From an uncultured cyanobacterium (GTDB lineage Bacteria > Cyanobacteriota > Cyanobacteriia > PCC-6307 > Cyanobiaceae): a DNA stretch of 64,000 nt. The stretch lies in NCBI GenBank assembly GCA_903823115.1, contig CAIJRN010000034.1:62001-126000 (forward strand), written 5' to 3'. Position numbers and translations under genes: made by a program. Positions 55,232 to 63,306 of the stretch are shown in pieces (the stretch's first letter is position 1; each line of letters starts with the position of its first letter). The notes beneath the pieces are model-generated. The model was given only the letters and a program-made list of their open reading frames with translations. It made no database searches and was not told the origin of the DNA.

Positions 55232-55481
55232 GGAGAGGGCCGTACCGGACTGGAAGCGAAACTACAACTGGCCAGGGCTGGGCTGTCTGACTCCCGGCAG
55301 AAGCCGGGGTTGGCAGCACCCTCTCTCCGGCGCTAACCGGCGCCGGTGGAGCCTGAACCGGCATCCCCACCAGCACCCCGCCCAGGCCCCCACCGGGTGA
55401 TCGGAACCAACCCTGGCCTGCGCAACGCCAGCGGTGTGAACGGAGTAGCCCTACGGCCACCACCGCTCAGCCACGGCGTTC

Positions 55482-57068
55482 TCAGTGCAGGAAATGGCGC
55501 CGACCCGTCGCCAGCATCGCCAGGCCCAGTTCGTCGCAGGCCGTGATCGAATCCCCATCGCGCAGGCTGCCGCCGGGGTGAATCACCGCGGTGATGCCAT
55601 GGCCCGCCGCCAGCCGCACGGTGTCGTCAAAGGGGAAGAAGCCATCACTGGCCAGCACCGCCCCTCGGGCCCGCTCGCCGGCGGCGGCCAGGGCCAGCTG
55701 GGCTGAACCCACCCGGTTGGTCTGGCCGGCGCCGATGCCCAGGGTCTGACCGCCCGCCGCGACGGCAATGGCGTTGGAGCGCACGTGGCGCACCACTTGC
55801 CAGGCGAAGCGCAGATCCGCCAGCTCCTGCGGTGTGGGCTGGCGGCGGCTGACCACCTGCCAGCTGCCTGGGTCGATCGGCTGGTCATCGAGCTCCTGCA
55901 CCAGCACGCCGCCGAGCACGCTGCGCAACTGCCGCCGCTGGGCGCGGCCGATGGCCGCCGCTGGCAGCGCCAGCAGTCGCAGGTTGGTCTTGGCCGCCAG
56001 GCGCTGGCGGGCCTCGGCACTGAAGGCCGGCGCCACCACGCACTCCAGGAACAGGCCGGCCAGGTGCTCGGCCGCAGCCCCATCCACCTCGCCATTGAGC
56101 GCCACGATGCCGCCGAAGGCCGACACCCGATCGGCGTCGAGGGCCCGCAGCAGGGCTTCGGCCGTGGTGGCAGCGGTGGCCACGCCACATGGATTGGTGT
56201 GTTTGATCACCACAGCGGCCGGCTGGGCCGCCGCCCCGAGCTGGCCGGCGGTTTCCGGGGCCTGGCCGTAGCCGAATTCGCGCACGGTGGCGAGGGCCGC
56301 CTCGAGATCAATGAGGTTGTTGTAGCTGAGTTCCTTGCCCTGCAGCTGCTCGGCGCCGCCCCAGCCCGCCTCCGCCTCGCCGTACCAGGTGGCGCTCTGG
56401 TGGGGATTTTCGCCGTAGCGCAGGCTCTGCTGGGCCGGCAGGTCCAGGCGGAGCGGCGCTGCCCCTGCTCCCTCGGCGGGGTCGGCTTCGATGCGGCTGG
56501 CCAGCCAGGCGGCGATCGCGGCGTCGTAGCTGGCGGTGTGGCGGAAGGCGGCCAGGGCCAGTTGGCGCCGCAGGGCCTCATTCACCTGCCCGGCGTCCAG
56601 GGCCGCCAGGAAATCGCTGTATTGGCCGGGATCGGTGAGCACCGCCACATCGGCATGGTTCTTGGCCGCGGCGCGCACCATCGCCGGCCCACCGATGTCG
56701 ATGGTCTCGACGGCGGTCTCCCAGCTCACCGCCGGATCGGCGACGGCCTGGCGGAAGGGATAGAGGTTGACCACCACGACATCAATGGCATCGATCCCCT
56801 GGGCCGCCAGATCAGCCTGGTGGGCCGGATCGGAGCGGCGGGCCAGGATGCCGCCGTGGATGCGGGGATGGAGGGTCTTGACCCGTCCGCCCAGGATCTC
56901 CGGAGCGCCGGTGTGATCCGCCACCTTGGTGACGCTCAGCCCGGCGGCCGCCAGGGCCGCGGCGGTGCCGCCACTGGAGAGCAGCCGATAGCCATGGCGC
57001 AGCAGGCCCTCGGCCAGGGGCAGCAGGTCGTGCTTGTCGGAAACGCTCAGGAGAGCCGTGGGGGCCAT
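55482..57068 (-). CDS. purH: Bifunctional AICAR transformylase / IMP cyclohydrolase
   Basis: 528 residues. The N-terminal IMP cyclohydrolase has [20 protein letters not shown] and [17 protein letters not shown] (about 80-96). The C-terminal transformylase has the KHTNPCG motif near 288 and [25 protein letters not shown] near 485. It catalyses the last two steps of purine synthesis to IMP. Full length with ATG 57068. Confidence 0.96.
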   Translation of the reverse strand: MAPTALLSVSDKHDLLPLAEGLLRHGYRLLSSGGTAAALAAAGLSVTKVADHTGAPEILGGRVKTLHPRIHGGILARRSDPAHQADLAAQGIDAIDVVVVNLYPFRQAVADPAVSWETAVETIDIGGPAMVRAAAKNHADVAVLTDPGQYSDFLAALDAGQVNEALRRQLALAAFRHTASYDAAIAAWLASRIEADPAEGAGAAPLRLDLPAQQSLRYGENPHQSATWYGEAEAGWGGAEQLQGKELSYNNLIDLEAALATVREFGYGQAPETAGQLGAAAQPAAVVIKHTNPCGVATAATTAEALLRALDADRVSAFGGIVALNGEVDGAAAEHLAGLFLECVVAPAFSAEARQRLAAKTNLRLLALPAAAIGRAQRRQLRSVLGGVLVQELDDQPIDPGSWQVVSRRQPTPQELADLRFAWQVVRHVRSNAIAVAAGGQTLGIGAGQTNRVGSAQLALAAAGERARGAVLASDGFFPFDDTVRLAAGHGITAVIHPGGSLRDGDSITACDELGLAMLATGRRHFLH

Positions 57069-57122
57069 GACGGCAGCGGAGGCGGTTCAGGGGCCAACCT
57101 ACGCAGCAGCAGCACAAGTGGC

Positions 57123-57806
57123 ATGAGCCTTTCCGACCTTCCGACCCGCTCCACAGACGGGCAGCCCCACGACGACGGCAGCGCGATCCGGGTGGGACCG
57201 GAGCACGCCGAACGGCGCCTGGTGCTGCTGCATGGCTGGGGCGCAGACGCCGATGACCTCCTCGATCTGGGGCAGGAGCTGGTGGATGGGACGGTGGATC
57301 TGGTGGCGCTTCGGGCGCCGGGGATCCATCCCGCCGGCATGGGCCGCCAGTGGTATGGACTGGCGCCGGCGCCGGACTGGCAGGAGCTGCCCAGCGCCCG
57401 GGAGGCGCTGTGGCAGCGGCTGGAGCAGCTGGCGCAGACGGTGCCGCTGCAGCACACGGTCCTGCTGGGCTTCTCTCAGGGAGGGGCGATGGCGGTGGAT
57501 GTGGCCACCGGCGGCGGCCATCCGTCAGCGGCGGCGCTGCCGTTGGCGGCACTGATCTCCTGCAGTGGCTATCCCCATCCGGGCTGGAGCCCCAGGGCCG
57601 AAGGTCTGAAGGTGCTGCTCACCCATGGCCTGCAGGATTCGGTGGTGCCCGCCGAGGCCAGCGAAGCCCTGGAGCAGGAGCTGCAGGCCGCCGGAGCCAG
57701 CGTCAAGCGCCAGCTGTTCACCGGTGGCCATGGCATCGATCCCGATCTGCTGCCGCTGATGCGTGAGTTCCTGGCGAGGGCCTGGGAGGCTGCCGGGGCG
57801 GGGTGA
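57123..57806 (+). CDS. Alpha/beta-hydrolase, carboxylesterase/phospholipase type
   Basis: 227 residues from ATG 57123. The oxyanion region LVLLHGWGADADDL is near 33-46, the nucleophile serine in GFSQGG near 118-123, the acid in HGLQDSVVP near 175, and the histidine in GGHGI near 207. This is the phospholipase/carboxylesterase-2 family. It is divergent from purH with 54 bases between, an arrangement common in picocyanobacteria. It is the last core gene before the cassette region. Confidence 0.88.
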   Translation: MSLSDLPTRSTDGQPHDDGSAIRVGPEHAERRLVLLHGWGADADDLLDLGQELVDGTVDLVALRAPGIHPAGMGRQWYGLAPAPDWQELPSAREALWQRLEQLAQTVPLQHTVLLGFSQGGAMAVDVATGGGHPSAAALPLAALISCSGYPHPGWSPRAEGLKVLLTHGLQDSVVPAEASEALEQELQAAGASVKRQLFTGGHGIDPDLLPLMREFLARAWEAAGAG

Positions 57807-57907
57807 GCGGGGGCCTTTCCGGATCTGAGCAGCGCTGCCCGCGATCGTCACGACTTCCACAAGCGACGCCCGAACCGTGCGCAACCACCGGCGATGAGGG
57901 TGATTGA

Positions 57908-58051
57908 TGGGGTTGGGCCCTTGCGTTCAACGGCTGTGCAGAAGCCTTCGGCTACGGATTCACCCAGCTCTGTCTGGTTGCCAGGGATCCGAACAGCATG
58001 ACCGGGCCGCTGGCGGAACCGCTCAAAGCCCAGCTTCCAGTCAGCGTCTGA
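57908..58051 (+). pseudogene. Short coding remnant, family unknown
   Basis: The frame after a stop at 57905 reads GCAEAFGYGFTQLCLVARDP then MTGPLAEPLKAQLPVSV and ends at TGA 58049. It has no proper start and is 47 codons long. Protein-like composition suggests the tail of a lost gene. Low certainty. Confidence 0.35.
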
Positions 58052-58189
58052 GGGGCTGCGGCACCCTGGAGCTCAGCGCCCTGAATCGATGTCACCTCAG
58101 CCGGAGGCGGCAGGGTGGATGGAGCTCTCGAGCTGCAAACATGCCGCGGCGGATTCCCAATTTCCGAGATGGGCGGCGCGCATCAATTC

Positions 58190-58477
58190 TGGCGGCGAGG
58201 GTCTCCACCAGCGGCGTATCACCGGCTCCAGTTGCTCGCATTCGGCCAACAGGGCAAAGGGCACCTGCTGGCGCAGATCGCCCAGGCCGGCCACGCTCGT
58301 TGTGCCGTTGGGGTGGTTCACAAAGGTGGCCTTGATCTGATTCCTCAGCGCTTCTGGGTTGTTGATGTTGGCCTCCAGCACGGAGCGGTAGACAAAGAAG
58401 CTAAGGGCCTCAAAGCCTGCCTCGGCTTGCTGCTGCTTGCGGTCTTCGTTCAGGGAGAGTTCGGCGAGCCGATTGTC
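58190..58477 (-). pseudogene. Fragment of a type I restriction enzyme HsdR C-terminal domain
   Basis: Within an open frame (58097-58537) the stretch DNRLAELSLNEDRKQQQAEA, then ALSFFVYRSVLEANINNPEA, then GLGDLRQQVPFALLAECEQLEP resembles the helical C-terminus of type I restriction (R) subunits. The preceding helicase/nuclease domains, HsdM and HsdS are absent. The frame's beginning and end do not look coding. Probably a relic of a restriction system at the edge of the cassette region. Confidence 0.55.
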
Positions 58478-58496
58478 GAGGGGATTATGTGTTGGG

Positions 58497-58582
58497 GCTA
58501 GCGCTCCAGATCGGTGGCGGGCAGTGGCTCTCCGCACTTAAAAGGTATTCGTGCTTCCGACTGTTGAATCTTGACGCTCAGC
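58497..58582 (-). other. Degenerate attC-like site (site A)
   Basis: An imperfect inverted repeat of 86 bp: GCTAGCGCTCCAGATC at the left pairs with the right arm ending GAATCTTGACGCTCAGC. Its arms are related to those of sites B and D (shared GAATCTTGA and CAAGATC-like text), but the RYYYAAC/GTTRRRY boxes have decayed. It lies 11 bases after the methyltransferase stop, where the 3' end of that cassette would be. Confidence 0.5.
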
Positions 58583-58593
58583 TATAAATAAGA

Positions 58594-59469
58594 CTATTTG
58601 CCAAGGTTTGGTGTCTTCTGCGCAATGTGATACGTTGATAGGTATGAAAGGCGAATCTCCCCGGCCCCCTTCTCCAGGATGCATTGCCTAAGCCCGGCAA
58701 ATAAGACATTTCTCGTGCGGTGATCAAGCTTTAGGTATGATGAGTACGTGCCGAGCAGGGATATGTATTGATCAGATGTATAGGTCAAAGAGGTTTCCAT
58801 GGTTTCTGTGGCCAGGTTTCGAAACCTGCCAGAGTCAAGCATCATTTGACCAAGCCCAATCAGAATGGCTTCCTGTGTTTTCCTGTCTTCGTATCGGCCA
58901 AGAGAGGGGGCATGAAGTTTATATACATCTGAAAGCGCATCCTGCATCGACTTGCAGGGTTGCAGCTCTTTGTTCCACAAGAGTATTAAATGGCCGTCCT
59001 CCCTCAGTGCGCTACTGGCCTTGGCATAGCTAATCTCGGCAGGGATCCAATGCATGGAGATTGCGGCGAGAACTGCATCAAATGCTTCAGGCTCTAGGTT
59101 CCATTCTTCGAAGGATTTGTTGATCACTTCTACTGTTGGATAAGATTTGCAATTCATTCTTGCTAAGTTGCAAAAATCTGGATTGGGCTCAATACAGACC
59201 ATCCGGCATCCGAGTTCTGCAAAGGAGGTTGTGGCTGTTCCCGGGCCACTCCCAATTTCAAGAATTCTTGAGGATGAAGACAGCTCGGCTGCGTTGACCG
59301 CCTTTCCAACAAGTTCGCTGGGGTATTTCGGCCTTGTGGAGTTGTAGTCCTCTGCGGCGGGAGAGTACCAATTCTTTCTCTCTTCAAGATCTGTACTTGC
59401 GATACACTTAACTGCTTGCCTAAGCTCCTTGTAGTCCATCCTCGGTTTTATGTTCGGCTTAGGAGTCAA
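58594..59469 (-). CDS. Class I SAM-dependent methyltransferase
   Basis: 291 residues (ATG 59469; a second ATG at 59439). The SAM-binding motif I is ILEIGSGPGTATTSFAELG near 69-87. Motif II/III text FDAVLAAISMHWIP near 129-142 and the post-SAM LILLWNKE follow, as in the Methyltransf_11/25 group. The substrate is unknown. Base composition and codon use are less GC-rich than the core genes, indicating transfer. It is followed by site A and preceded by site B, so it forms one putative cassette. Confidence 0.82.
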   Translation of the reverse strand: MTPKPNIKPRMDYKELRQAVKCIASTDLEERKNWYSPAAEDYNSTRPKYPSELVGKAVNAAELSSSSRILEIGSGPGTATTSFAELGCRMVCIEPNPDFCNLARMNCKSYPTVEVINKSFEEWNLEPEAFDAVLAAISMHWIPAEISYAKASSALREDGHLILLWNKELQPCKSMQDALSDVYKLHAPSLGRYEDRKTQEAILIGLGQMMLDSGRFRNLATETMETSLTYTSDQYISLLGTYSSYLKLDHRTRNVLFAGLRQCILEKGAGEIRLSYLSTYHIAQKTPNLGK

Positions 59470-59500
59470 TTGATGCTTGCGTTTCTTCCAAGATTAATCA

Positions 59501-59587
59501 GTCTAACGCTCAAGATCAGAAGCGGGCAGTTGCGCTTTGCATTCATCAGGCATTCTGGGCCCCGCCCGCTGAATCTTGATGTTGGAC
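59501..59587 (-). other. attC-type recombination site (site B)
   Basis: 87 bp. On the cassette-sense (minus) strand it begins GTCCAAC (RYYYAAC) and ends GCGTTAGAC (GTTRRRY). The arms CATCAAGATTCAGCGGGC and GCCCGCTTCTGATCTTGA pair with unpaired bases (an extra T in one arm, AG in the other), the asymmetry expected of attC folded as single strand. It lies 15 bases after the hicA stop. Confidence 0.78.
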
Positions 59588-59601
59588 AGCTGTAGATTTC
59601 G

Positions 59602-59826
59602 TCATAGAAGATCTTGCAATTGCTCTCTTGAGATCTTGGTATCCCGAAGGATGCTTGCCAAAAGGCCAGGCCCTAATGTTTCACCCGAGTGAACGGGAAC
59701 AACTGTTATGCGTCCGTCTGGATGCTTGAGTAAGTGGTGGCTACCTTTGACCCTGATCACTTCAAAGCCGATTCCTTTGAAGGCTGCGATGATTGTCCTT
59801 CCTGAAACCGCAGAAAATCTCGTCAC
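59602..59826 (-). CDS. hicA: HicA-type mRNA interferase toxin
   Basis: 74 residues. The dsRBD-like HicA fold shows in IIAAFKGIGFEVIRVKGSHH then LKHPDGRITVVPVHSGE and TLGPGLLASILRD; the catalytic His is in GSHHLLKH (about 29-30). It cleaves mRNA and is neutralised by HicB. Its ATG overlaps the upstream HicB stop by 4 bases. The order here is antitoxin first, then toxin. Confidence 0.9.
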   Translation of the reverse strand: MTRFSAVSGRTIIAAFKGIGFEVIRVKGSHHLLKHPDGRITVVPVHSGETLGPGLLASILRDTKISREQLQDLL

Positions 59827-60047
59827 ACTTCAACGGTAACTCGTTGAACGCCTACAAAGTCAAGTGACTCGTGACCAGTGCCCGCCACCTCAAGGCAGAG
59901 CTCAATTGCTTCCTTGATGCGCTCCATCAACTGATCCAATGATTTCGCCTGCGTGTGACAGCCAGGTAGAGCAGGCACAGTCGCAACGAAGTACCCTTCT
60001 GAATCCTTTTCGACCACTACATCAAAATGTCTAGACATTGAGGTCAC
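59823..60047 (-). CDS. hicB: HicB-type antitoxin
   Basis: 74 residues. The partial RNase H-like HicB fold is seen in FDVVVEKDSEGYFVATVPAL then PGCHTQAKSLDQLMERIKEAIEL. A C-terminal DNA-binding domain is not evident, so autoregulation may be weak. A strong purine-rich ribosome site GAGGAGG lies just upstream. ATG 60047, with ATG 60038 as alternative. Forms one cassette with hicA between sites B and C. Confidence 0.88.
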   Translation of the reverse strand: MTSMSRHFDVVVEKDSEGYFVATVPALPGCHTQAKSLDQLMERIKEAIELCLEVAGTGHESLDFVGVQRVTVEV

Positions 60048-60049
60048 CT

Positions 60050-60095
60050 CCTCAACTCATGGTAGCTGCTTTGCCGCTGCATGCCGGGGTTAGGC
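60050..60095 (-). other. Short attC-like element (site C), uncertain
   Basis: 46 bp. On the minus strand it starts with a perfect GCCTAAC box and ends GTTGAGG; between them CATGCAGC and GCTACCATG pair imperfectly. It sits 30 bases after the glycosyltransferase stop, the expected position, but is only half the length of the other sites and partly overlaps the hicB leader. Confidence 0.45.
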
Positions 60096-60125
60096 TCGGG
60101 CGTGGTCGCCTTCCGGTCGCGGAAG

Positions 60126-61427
60126 CTACTGGGAGGAAGGATGGTCGAATGTCGCATCGAGACGGGACTCGATGAGAGTTACCGCTGCCTTTACTCCGTT
60201 CTCTCTCCCCATTGCTGCCCCGATTTTCGAGGCTCGGACCGCCATCTCCGGGCATGCGAGTACCTGTGCGATTGCGTTGGCCAGTTCCCTCGACGACAGA
60301 CCCTTGCGTGTCTGCGTCTCTCCAGCAACCCGAAGTCGCTCCAACTCGGAGCCCCAGAAGAACTGGTCGGACATGTGTGCGACGACGAGGGACGGGCGAC
60401 CTGAGAGCAAGCTCGACTGGGTCGTTCCGGCTCCTCCGTGGTGAACAATGACGGAGCACCTCGGAAAGACTCGCCTGTACGGAGCCATCCTTACTTTGAA
60501 GACCGGCCCCTCGACCGGAATGTCTTTGAGATCTTCCCACGGGAGTTGGAACACCGCGCGACACCCGAGCCGCTTGACCGTTGACTCCCAGATTGCCGCC
60601 GCCTCCCGGATGTACTTCAGGTCGTGGAGCATCATGCTTCCGAATGTGAAGTAGACGGGCGGGGTACCCTGCGAAAGGAACTCGTTGAGCCCGTCGGGGA
60701 GATTCTCACCGGACAAGAGACATGGAGGATTCAGAAAGCCACACACCCTGTTGTTCTCCCCCCAGTCTCCGGGCGCCCGACAGATCTCGGGGCTGACTGC
60801 CAGGAGGTTGAGCTGCTCGGAGGCCCATGTCTGCGTCATGACATCTGAGTTCGGTTCGAGACCCTCCCTCGTGCGTAGTGCGTTCACCCTCGGGAGGAAT
60901 ATCCGGTTGATCATCGAGCGCACGAGCCGCCATCCCAACGGGTAGGACCATCGCCCGAGGTCCGGCAGACCGGGAGGGTGAATCTCGCGGGACGGGAGGC
61001 AGTTGTGGACGACGTTGACTGTTGCCATTGGGAGTCGCGCTTGTTCCGCTGCGATGCGCAATGGGAAAACGAAGAAGTGGCCCACGACGCAGTCGTTGGA
61101 TGCGCAGAGGTCCTTCGCTGCCGAGAACATGGATTCCATGACGGGGTCGAAGCCGTACTTCATGACGAGTTCGGCTTGCCGGATCGGGTTGCCGACCTGG
61201 ATGATCTGCCGCCAGACCTCGGCGACCCTCTCGGGAGAAGCCGACACCGGGCTTGGTAGAGCTTGGAGGCTATATCCGGATTCCCTGGCCAGGCCGCTGT
61301 AGTCCCGACCGACGTTGTCGGTGACAACCAACGTGACCTCGTGACCCGCATGAGTCAGCCCTGCGGCAAGAGCGGTGAAGGGTTGAACATCTCCCTCGCT
61401 GCCCCAAGTCTGCAGACCGATCTTCAT
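60126..61427 (-). CDS. GT1/GT28-type glycosyltransferase (sterol/macrolide glucosyltransferase-like)
   Basis: 433 residues from ATG 61427. The N-terminal GT28-like domain opens KIGLQTWGSEGDVQPFTALA then GLTHAGHEVTLVV. The donor-binding C-terminal domain has YFTFGSM near 275 and VIVHHGGAGTTQSSLLSGRP near 345-364, the sugar-nucleotide site of the UGT superfamily. Relatives glucosylate lipids, sterols or antibiotics; the acceptor cannot be predicted. It is GC-richer than the neighbouring cassettes, suggesting a different donor. Confidence 0.87.
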   Translation of the reverse strand: MKIGLQTWGSEGDVQPFTALAAGLTHAGHEVTLVVTDNVGRDYSGLARESGYSLQALPSPVSASPERVAEVWRQIIQVGNPIRQAELVMKYGFDPVMESMFSAAKDLCASNDCVVGHFFVFPLRIAAEQARLPMATVNVVHNCLPSREIHPPGLPDLGRWSYPLGWRLVRSMINRIFLPRVNALRTREGLEPNSDVMTQTWASEQLNLLAVSPEICRAPGDWGENNRVCGFLNPPCLLSGENLPDGLNEFLSQGTPPVYFTFGSMMLHDLKYIREAAAIWESTVKRLGCRAVFQLPWEDLKDIPVEGPVFKVRMAPYRRVFPRCSVIVHHGGAGTTQSSLLSGRPSLVVAHMSDQFFWGSELERLRVAGETQTRKGLSSRELANAIAQVLACPEMAVRASKIGAAMGRENGVKAAVTLIESRLDATFDHPSSQ

Positions 61428-61479
61428 TTCAGCGCCTTTGGTCTGAAAGTGCAGGGTTACCGAGAACCAGGCCTTCAAA

Positions 61480-61564
61480 GCCTAACGTTCAAGATCAGAA
61501 GGGGGGAGTCACTTTGGCTAAGGGGACAGCCTTCGCCCCCGTCTTCTGAATCTTGATGTTAGGC
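61480..61564 (-). other. attC-type recombination site (site D)
   Basis: 85 bp with perfect terminal boxes GCCTAAC and GTTAGGC. The arms CATCAAGATTCAGAAGACGG and TTCTGATCTTGAACGTTAGG pair, with an extra T and other extrahelical bases in one arm. The cassette-sense end ACGTTAGGC matches the canonical attC 1R box. It overlaps the brnA stop codon and precedes the glycosyltransferase gene. Confidence 0.85.
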
Positions 61565-61837
61565 ACCCTTCGCATCGCCAGTGGAGTGAGCTTCGATATA
61601 GTCCTTCAGAACAGCATCCATGCGGGCTTGCCAACCAGCTCCAGAAGCCCTGAAATAGTCAATAACCTCAGGACTATACCGGATTGAAACCAGCTGCTTT
61701 TTATTTGCCAACTTTGGGCGGCCGCGCAGCACCCGCATGGGGACCATCGCGCTCATCTGCTCGTCTGTAAGCGGAAGGGCATCAGGATCTGATTCCGCTG
61801 CCGATGTAATCAACCGATCTTCCTCAAGCGTCGGCAT
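61559..61837 (-). CDS. brnA: BrnA-type antitoxin
   Basis: 92 residues from ATG 61837. An acidic N-terminal part (EEDRLITSAAESDPDALPLTD) is followed by RGRPKLANKKQLVSIRYSPE then VIDYFRASGAGWQARMDAVL, the ribbon-helix-helix region of BrnA. It binds BrnT and its own promoter. An ATG at 61885 would add 16 residues. It overlaps brnT by 14 bases. The stop lies inside attC site D. Confidence 0.87.
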   Translation of the reverse strand: MPTLEEDRLITSAAESDPDALPLTDEQMSAMVPMRVLRGRPKLANKKQLVSIRYSPEVIDYFRASGAGWQARMDAVLKDYIEAHSTGDAKGA

Positions 61838-62123
61838 CTTCAGGTTGACCTTTCGCAATGGCTTTGACACAGTGATTGGCCTCACGGCGATTGGCTCTGC
61901 GTAGGCTAATAATTCGCCTTACTGGCTCGCGATCAACAAAGGCTACAAAAAAGAGTATGTCTTCAATTGGAGCCAAGGCAACCATCCTTGCTTCACAATA
62001 GTCAGCCCGATCATCAATCCAGACGAGTGCTGCGTCCCAGCTGAGGTCAGCTGCGGCCGCCAAGGAGAGGCCGTGCTTGCTCAGATTGGTCGCGTCCTTG
62101 CCAGGGTCGAAATCGAACTCCAC
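61824..62123 (-). CDS. brnT: BrnT-type ribonuclease toxin
   Basis: 99 residues. The family opening FDFDPGKDATNLSKHGLSLA is near 3-22, followed by RMVALAPIEDILFFVAFVDR and RIISLRRANRREA near 70-82, the BrnT (DUF497) core. It cleaves RNA like a RelE-fold toxin. First gene of brnTA, with a palindrome immediately upstream. Confidence 0.9.
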   Translation of the reverse strand: MEFDFDPGKDATNLSKHGLSLAAAADLSWDAALVWIDDRADYCEARMVALAPIEDILFFVAFVDREPVRRIISLRRANRREANHCVKAIAKGQPEDADA

Positions 62124-62129
62124 ACTTTA

Positions 62130-62141
62130 CCGTAGCTACGG
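62130..62141. promoter_or_regulatory. Perfect 12-bp palindrome upstream of brnT
   Basis: CCGTAGCTACGG lies 6 bases from the brnT ATG. BrnA-type RHH antitoxins bind palindromes in their own promoters, so this is a candidate autoregulatory operator. The role is inferred from position. Confidence 0.45.
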
Positions 62142-62186
62142 AAAGGCGGCCCGTCAACTTCGCCACAACAAGCGGCCTTTAGTTGG

Positions 62187-62275
62187 GCCTAACGCTGCCC
62201 CTGAGTGGCAGGCAAGGACTCTAGAGCGCGAGCCGGGAATCGGTGGTGGCCTGTCCACTCAAGGGGCTTGTATCC
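62187..62275 (-). other. attC-type recombination site (site E)
   Basis: 89 bp. Cassette-sense end GCGTTAGGC is perfect. The arms GCCCCTTGAGTGGACAGGC and GCCTGCCACTCAGGGGC pair over 17 bp with two unpaired bases (T and A) in one arm, a clear attC-like bulge pattern. The opposite terminal box (GGATACAA) has decayed from RYYYAAC. It lies 6 bases after the second hicB stop. Confidence 0.72.
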
Positions 62276-62281
62276 GTTCAT

Positions 62282-62614
62282 CTATGCCGTGACACTTCCC
62301 TGGAGTGCTTCCTGAACGAGCGTGTTGAGACTCTTTCCCTGAGCCTCGGCAGTCATCGCTAATTTCTCGTGTAGTTCAGGCGGAATCCGAAGATTGAATT
62401 TGCCTGAAAAGTGTCTGCGGGGCTCGATTCCTTGCTCCTTGCAGACGTCAAGAAAGACTTCCAATGACTTTTTGAACTCACGGCGAAGCTCATCTGGACT
62501 AGATCCATAGAAGTCCGCTCCTCCAGAAAGCCCAAGAATTTCCCCACGAAATTGATCTGTTTCCTCGTCGTACTCAATTTTGGCGTGGTAGCCATCCACT
62601 TTCATCAGATTCAT
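62282..62614 (-). CDS. hicB: HicB-family antitoxin with C-terminal ribbon-helix-helix
   Basis: 110 residues. Residues about 1-60 are the HicB core (GYHAKIEYDEETDQFRGEIL, then SPDELRREFKKSLEVFLDVC). Residues about 68-105 are an RHH DNA-binding domain (FNLRIPPELHEKLAMTAEAQ then GKSLNTLVQEAL). It should repress its own operon. Its ATG overlaps the hicA stop by 4 bases; here the toxin gene comes first. Confidence 0.9.
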   Translation of the reverse strand: MNLMKVDGYHAKIEYDEETDQFRGEILGLSGGADFYGSSPDELRREFKKSLEVFLDVCKEQGIEPRRHFSGKFNLRIPPELHEKLAMTAEAQGKSLNTLVQEALQGSVTA

Positions 62615-62865
62615 GGTGTCACTCCGTGTTCTTCAAACCACTTGCGGATTGAAGCAACAGCACCCTTGTCTGTATCGGGCGAGGGATGGGGTCTGTGGAA
62701 GACCCTGACTTCGCCAAACAGAACGACCGCGACTCGGCTGCCCGCCCTTTCACTGACATCCCCACCAAGCTCCTGAAACAGGGCTTCGATGTCCCTCCAC
62801 GGCAAGCTGCCGCTTATGGGACGGGAGAAGATCAGCTCAAGAGTGCGCTGGTGCTTCCGCTTCAT
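62611..62865 (-). CDS. hicA: HicA-type toxin
   Basis: 84 residues: HQRTLELIFSRPISGSLPWR then DIEALFQELGGDVSERAGSR and VRVFHRPHPSPDTDKGAVAS. This is the longer HicA type, in which GSR/FHRPHP replaces the compact GSHH motif of the first pair. First gene of the second hic pair in the array, unrelated in detail to the one at 59602-60047. Confidence 0.88.
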   Translation of the reverse strand: MKRKHQRTLELIFSRPISGSLPWRDIEALFQELGGDVSERAGSRVAVVLFGEVRVFHRPHPSPDTDKGAVASIRKWFEEHGVTP

Positions 62866-63009
62866 CCCAGGATAGTACTGCCCCTCGGTACCAGATGCGG
62901 CTTCCGGTCAACGGCTTGCTGGATACGGATAAGGTTCAGCATCAGCATCAGCATCAGCGCTTACCATCACCTGGCCGCCGAGAGAATGGCTACGTTCTGC
63001 TCAATGGCA
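62866..63009. other. Inter-cassette region with no clear attC
   Basis: An attC would be expected here after the DUF2442 gene, but I find no matching box pair. A 6-bp repeat CAGCAT runs from about 62937 to 62958. The site may have been lost or replaced, or these two gene pairs entered as one cassette. Confidence 0.4.
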
Positions 63010-63306
63010 TCAGTGCGTAACAGGTGGAGGCTCAGGTGAATGGCATGGTTGGAAAGTGCTCTTCGCTCTCAGCGGAAACCTCTCAGGATGGCGTATCGAC
63101 TCAACAGATAAGTCAACGTCCAAAGCAGGCCAATGGAGATGATCGGCCGTCGGTCGCAGGACATTAAGGATCTGCTGTATAGTGGCCGACCTGAACCAGG
63201 GAAAATCTGAATAAGGCAGAGCTAGCTCTTCATCGTCAATGAGTATCCAGATGCAATGACCGGATACATTGGTTACCTCAGCCCCTAAAGTGGTTGTTCC
63301 AGGCAT
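63010..63306 (-). CDS. DUF2442 family protein
   Basis: 98 residues. DDEELALPYSDFPWFRSATI then QQILNVLRPTADHLHWPALD and VDLSVESIRHPERFPLRAKS match DUF2442, usually found beside DUF4160 as a toxin-antitoxin-like pair. The last 15 residues diverge from the family. It overlaps the DUF4160 gene by 29 bases. Confidence 0.85.
   Translation of the reverse strand: MPGTTTLGAEVTNVSGHCIWILIDDEELALPYSDFPWFRSATIQQILNVLRPTADHLHWPALDVDLSVESIRHPERFPLRAKSTFQPCHSPEPPPVTH

Noticed and set aside
62937-62958. CAGCAT microsatellite as a missing attC
   Set aside because: Simple hexamer repeat; no RYYYAAC/GTTRRRY boxes or paired arms around it.
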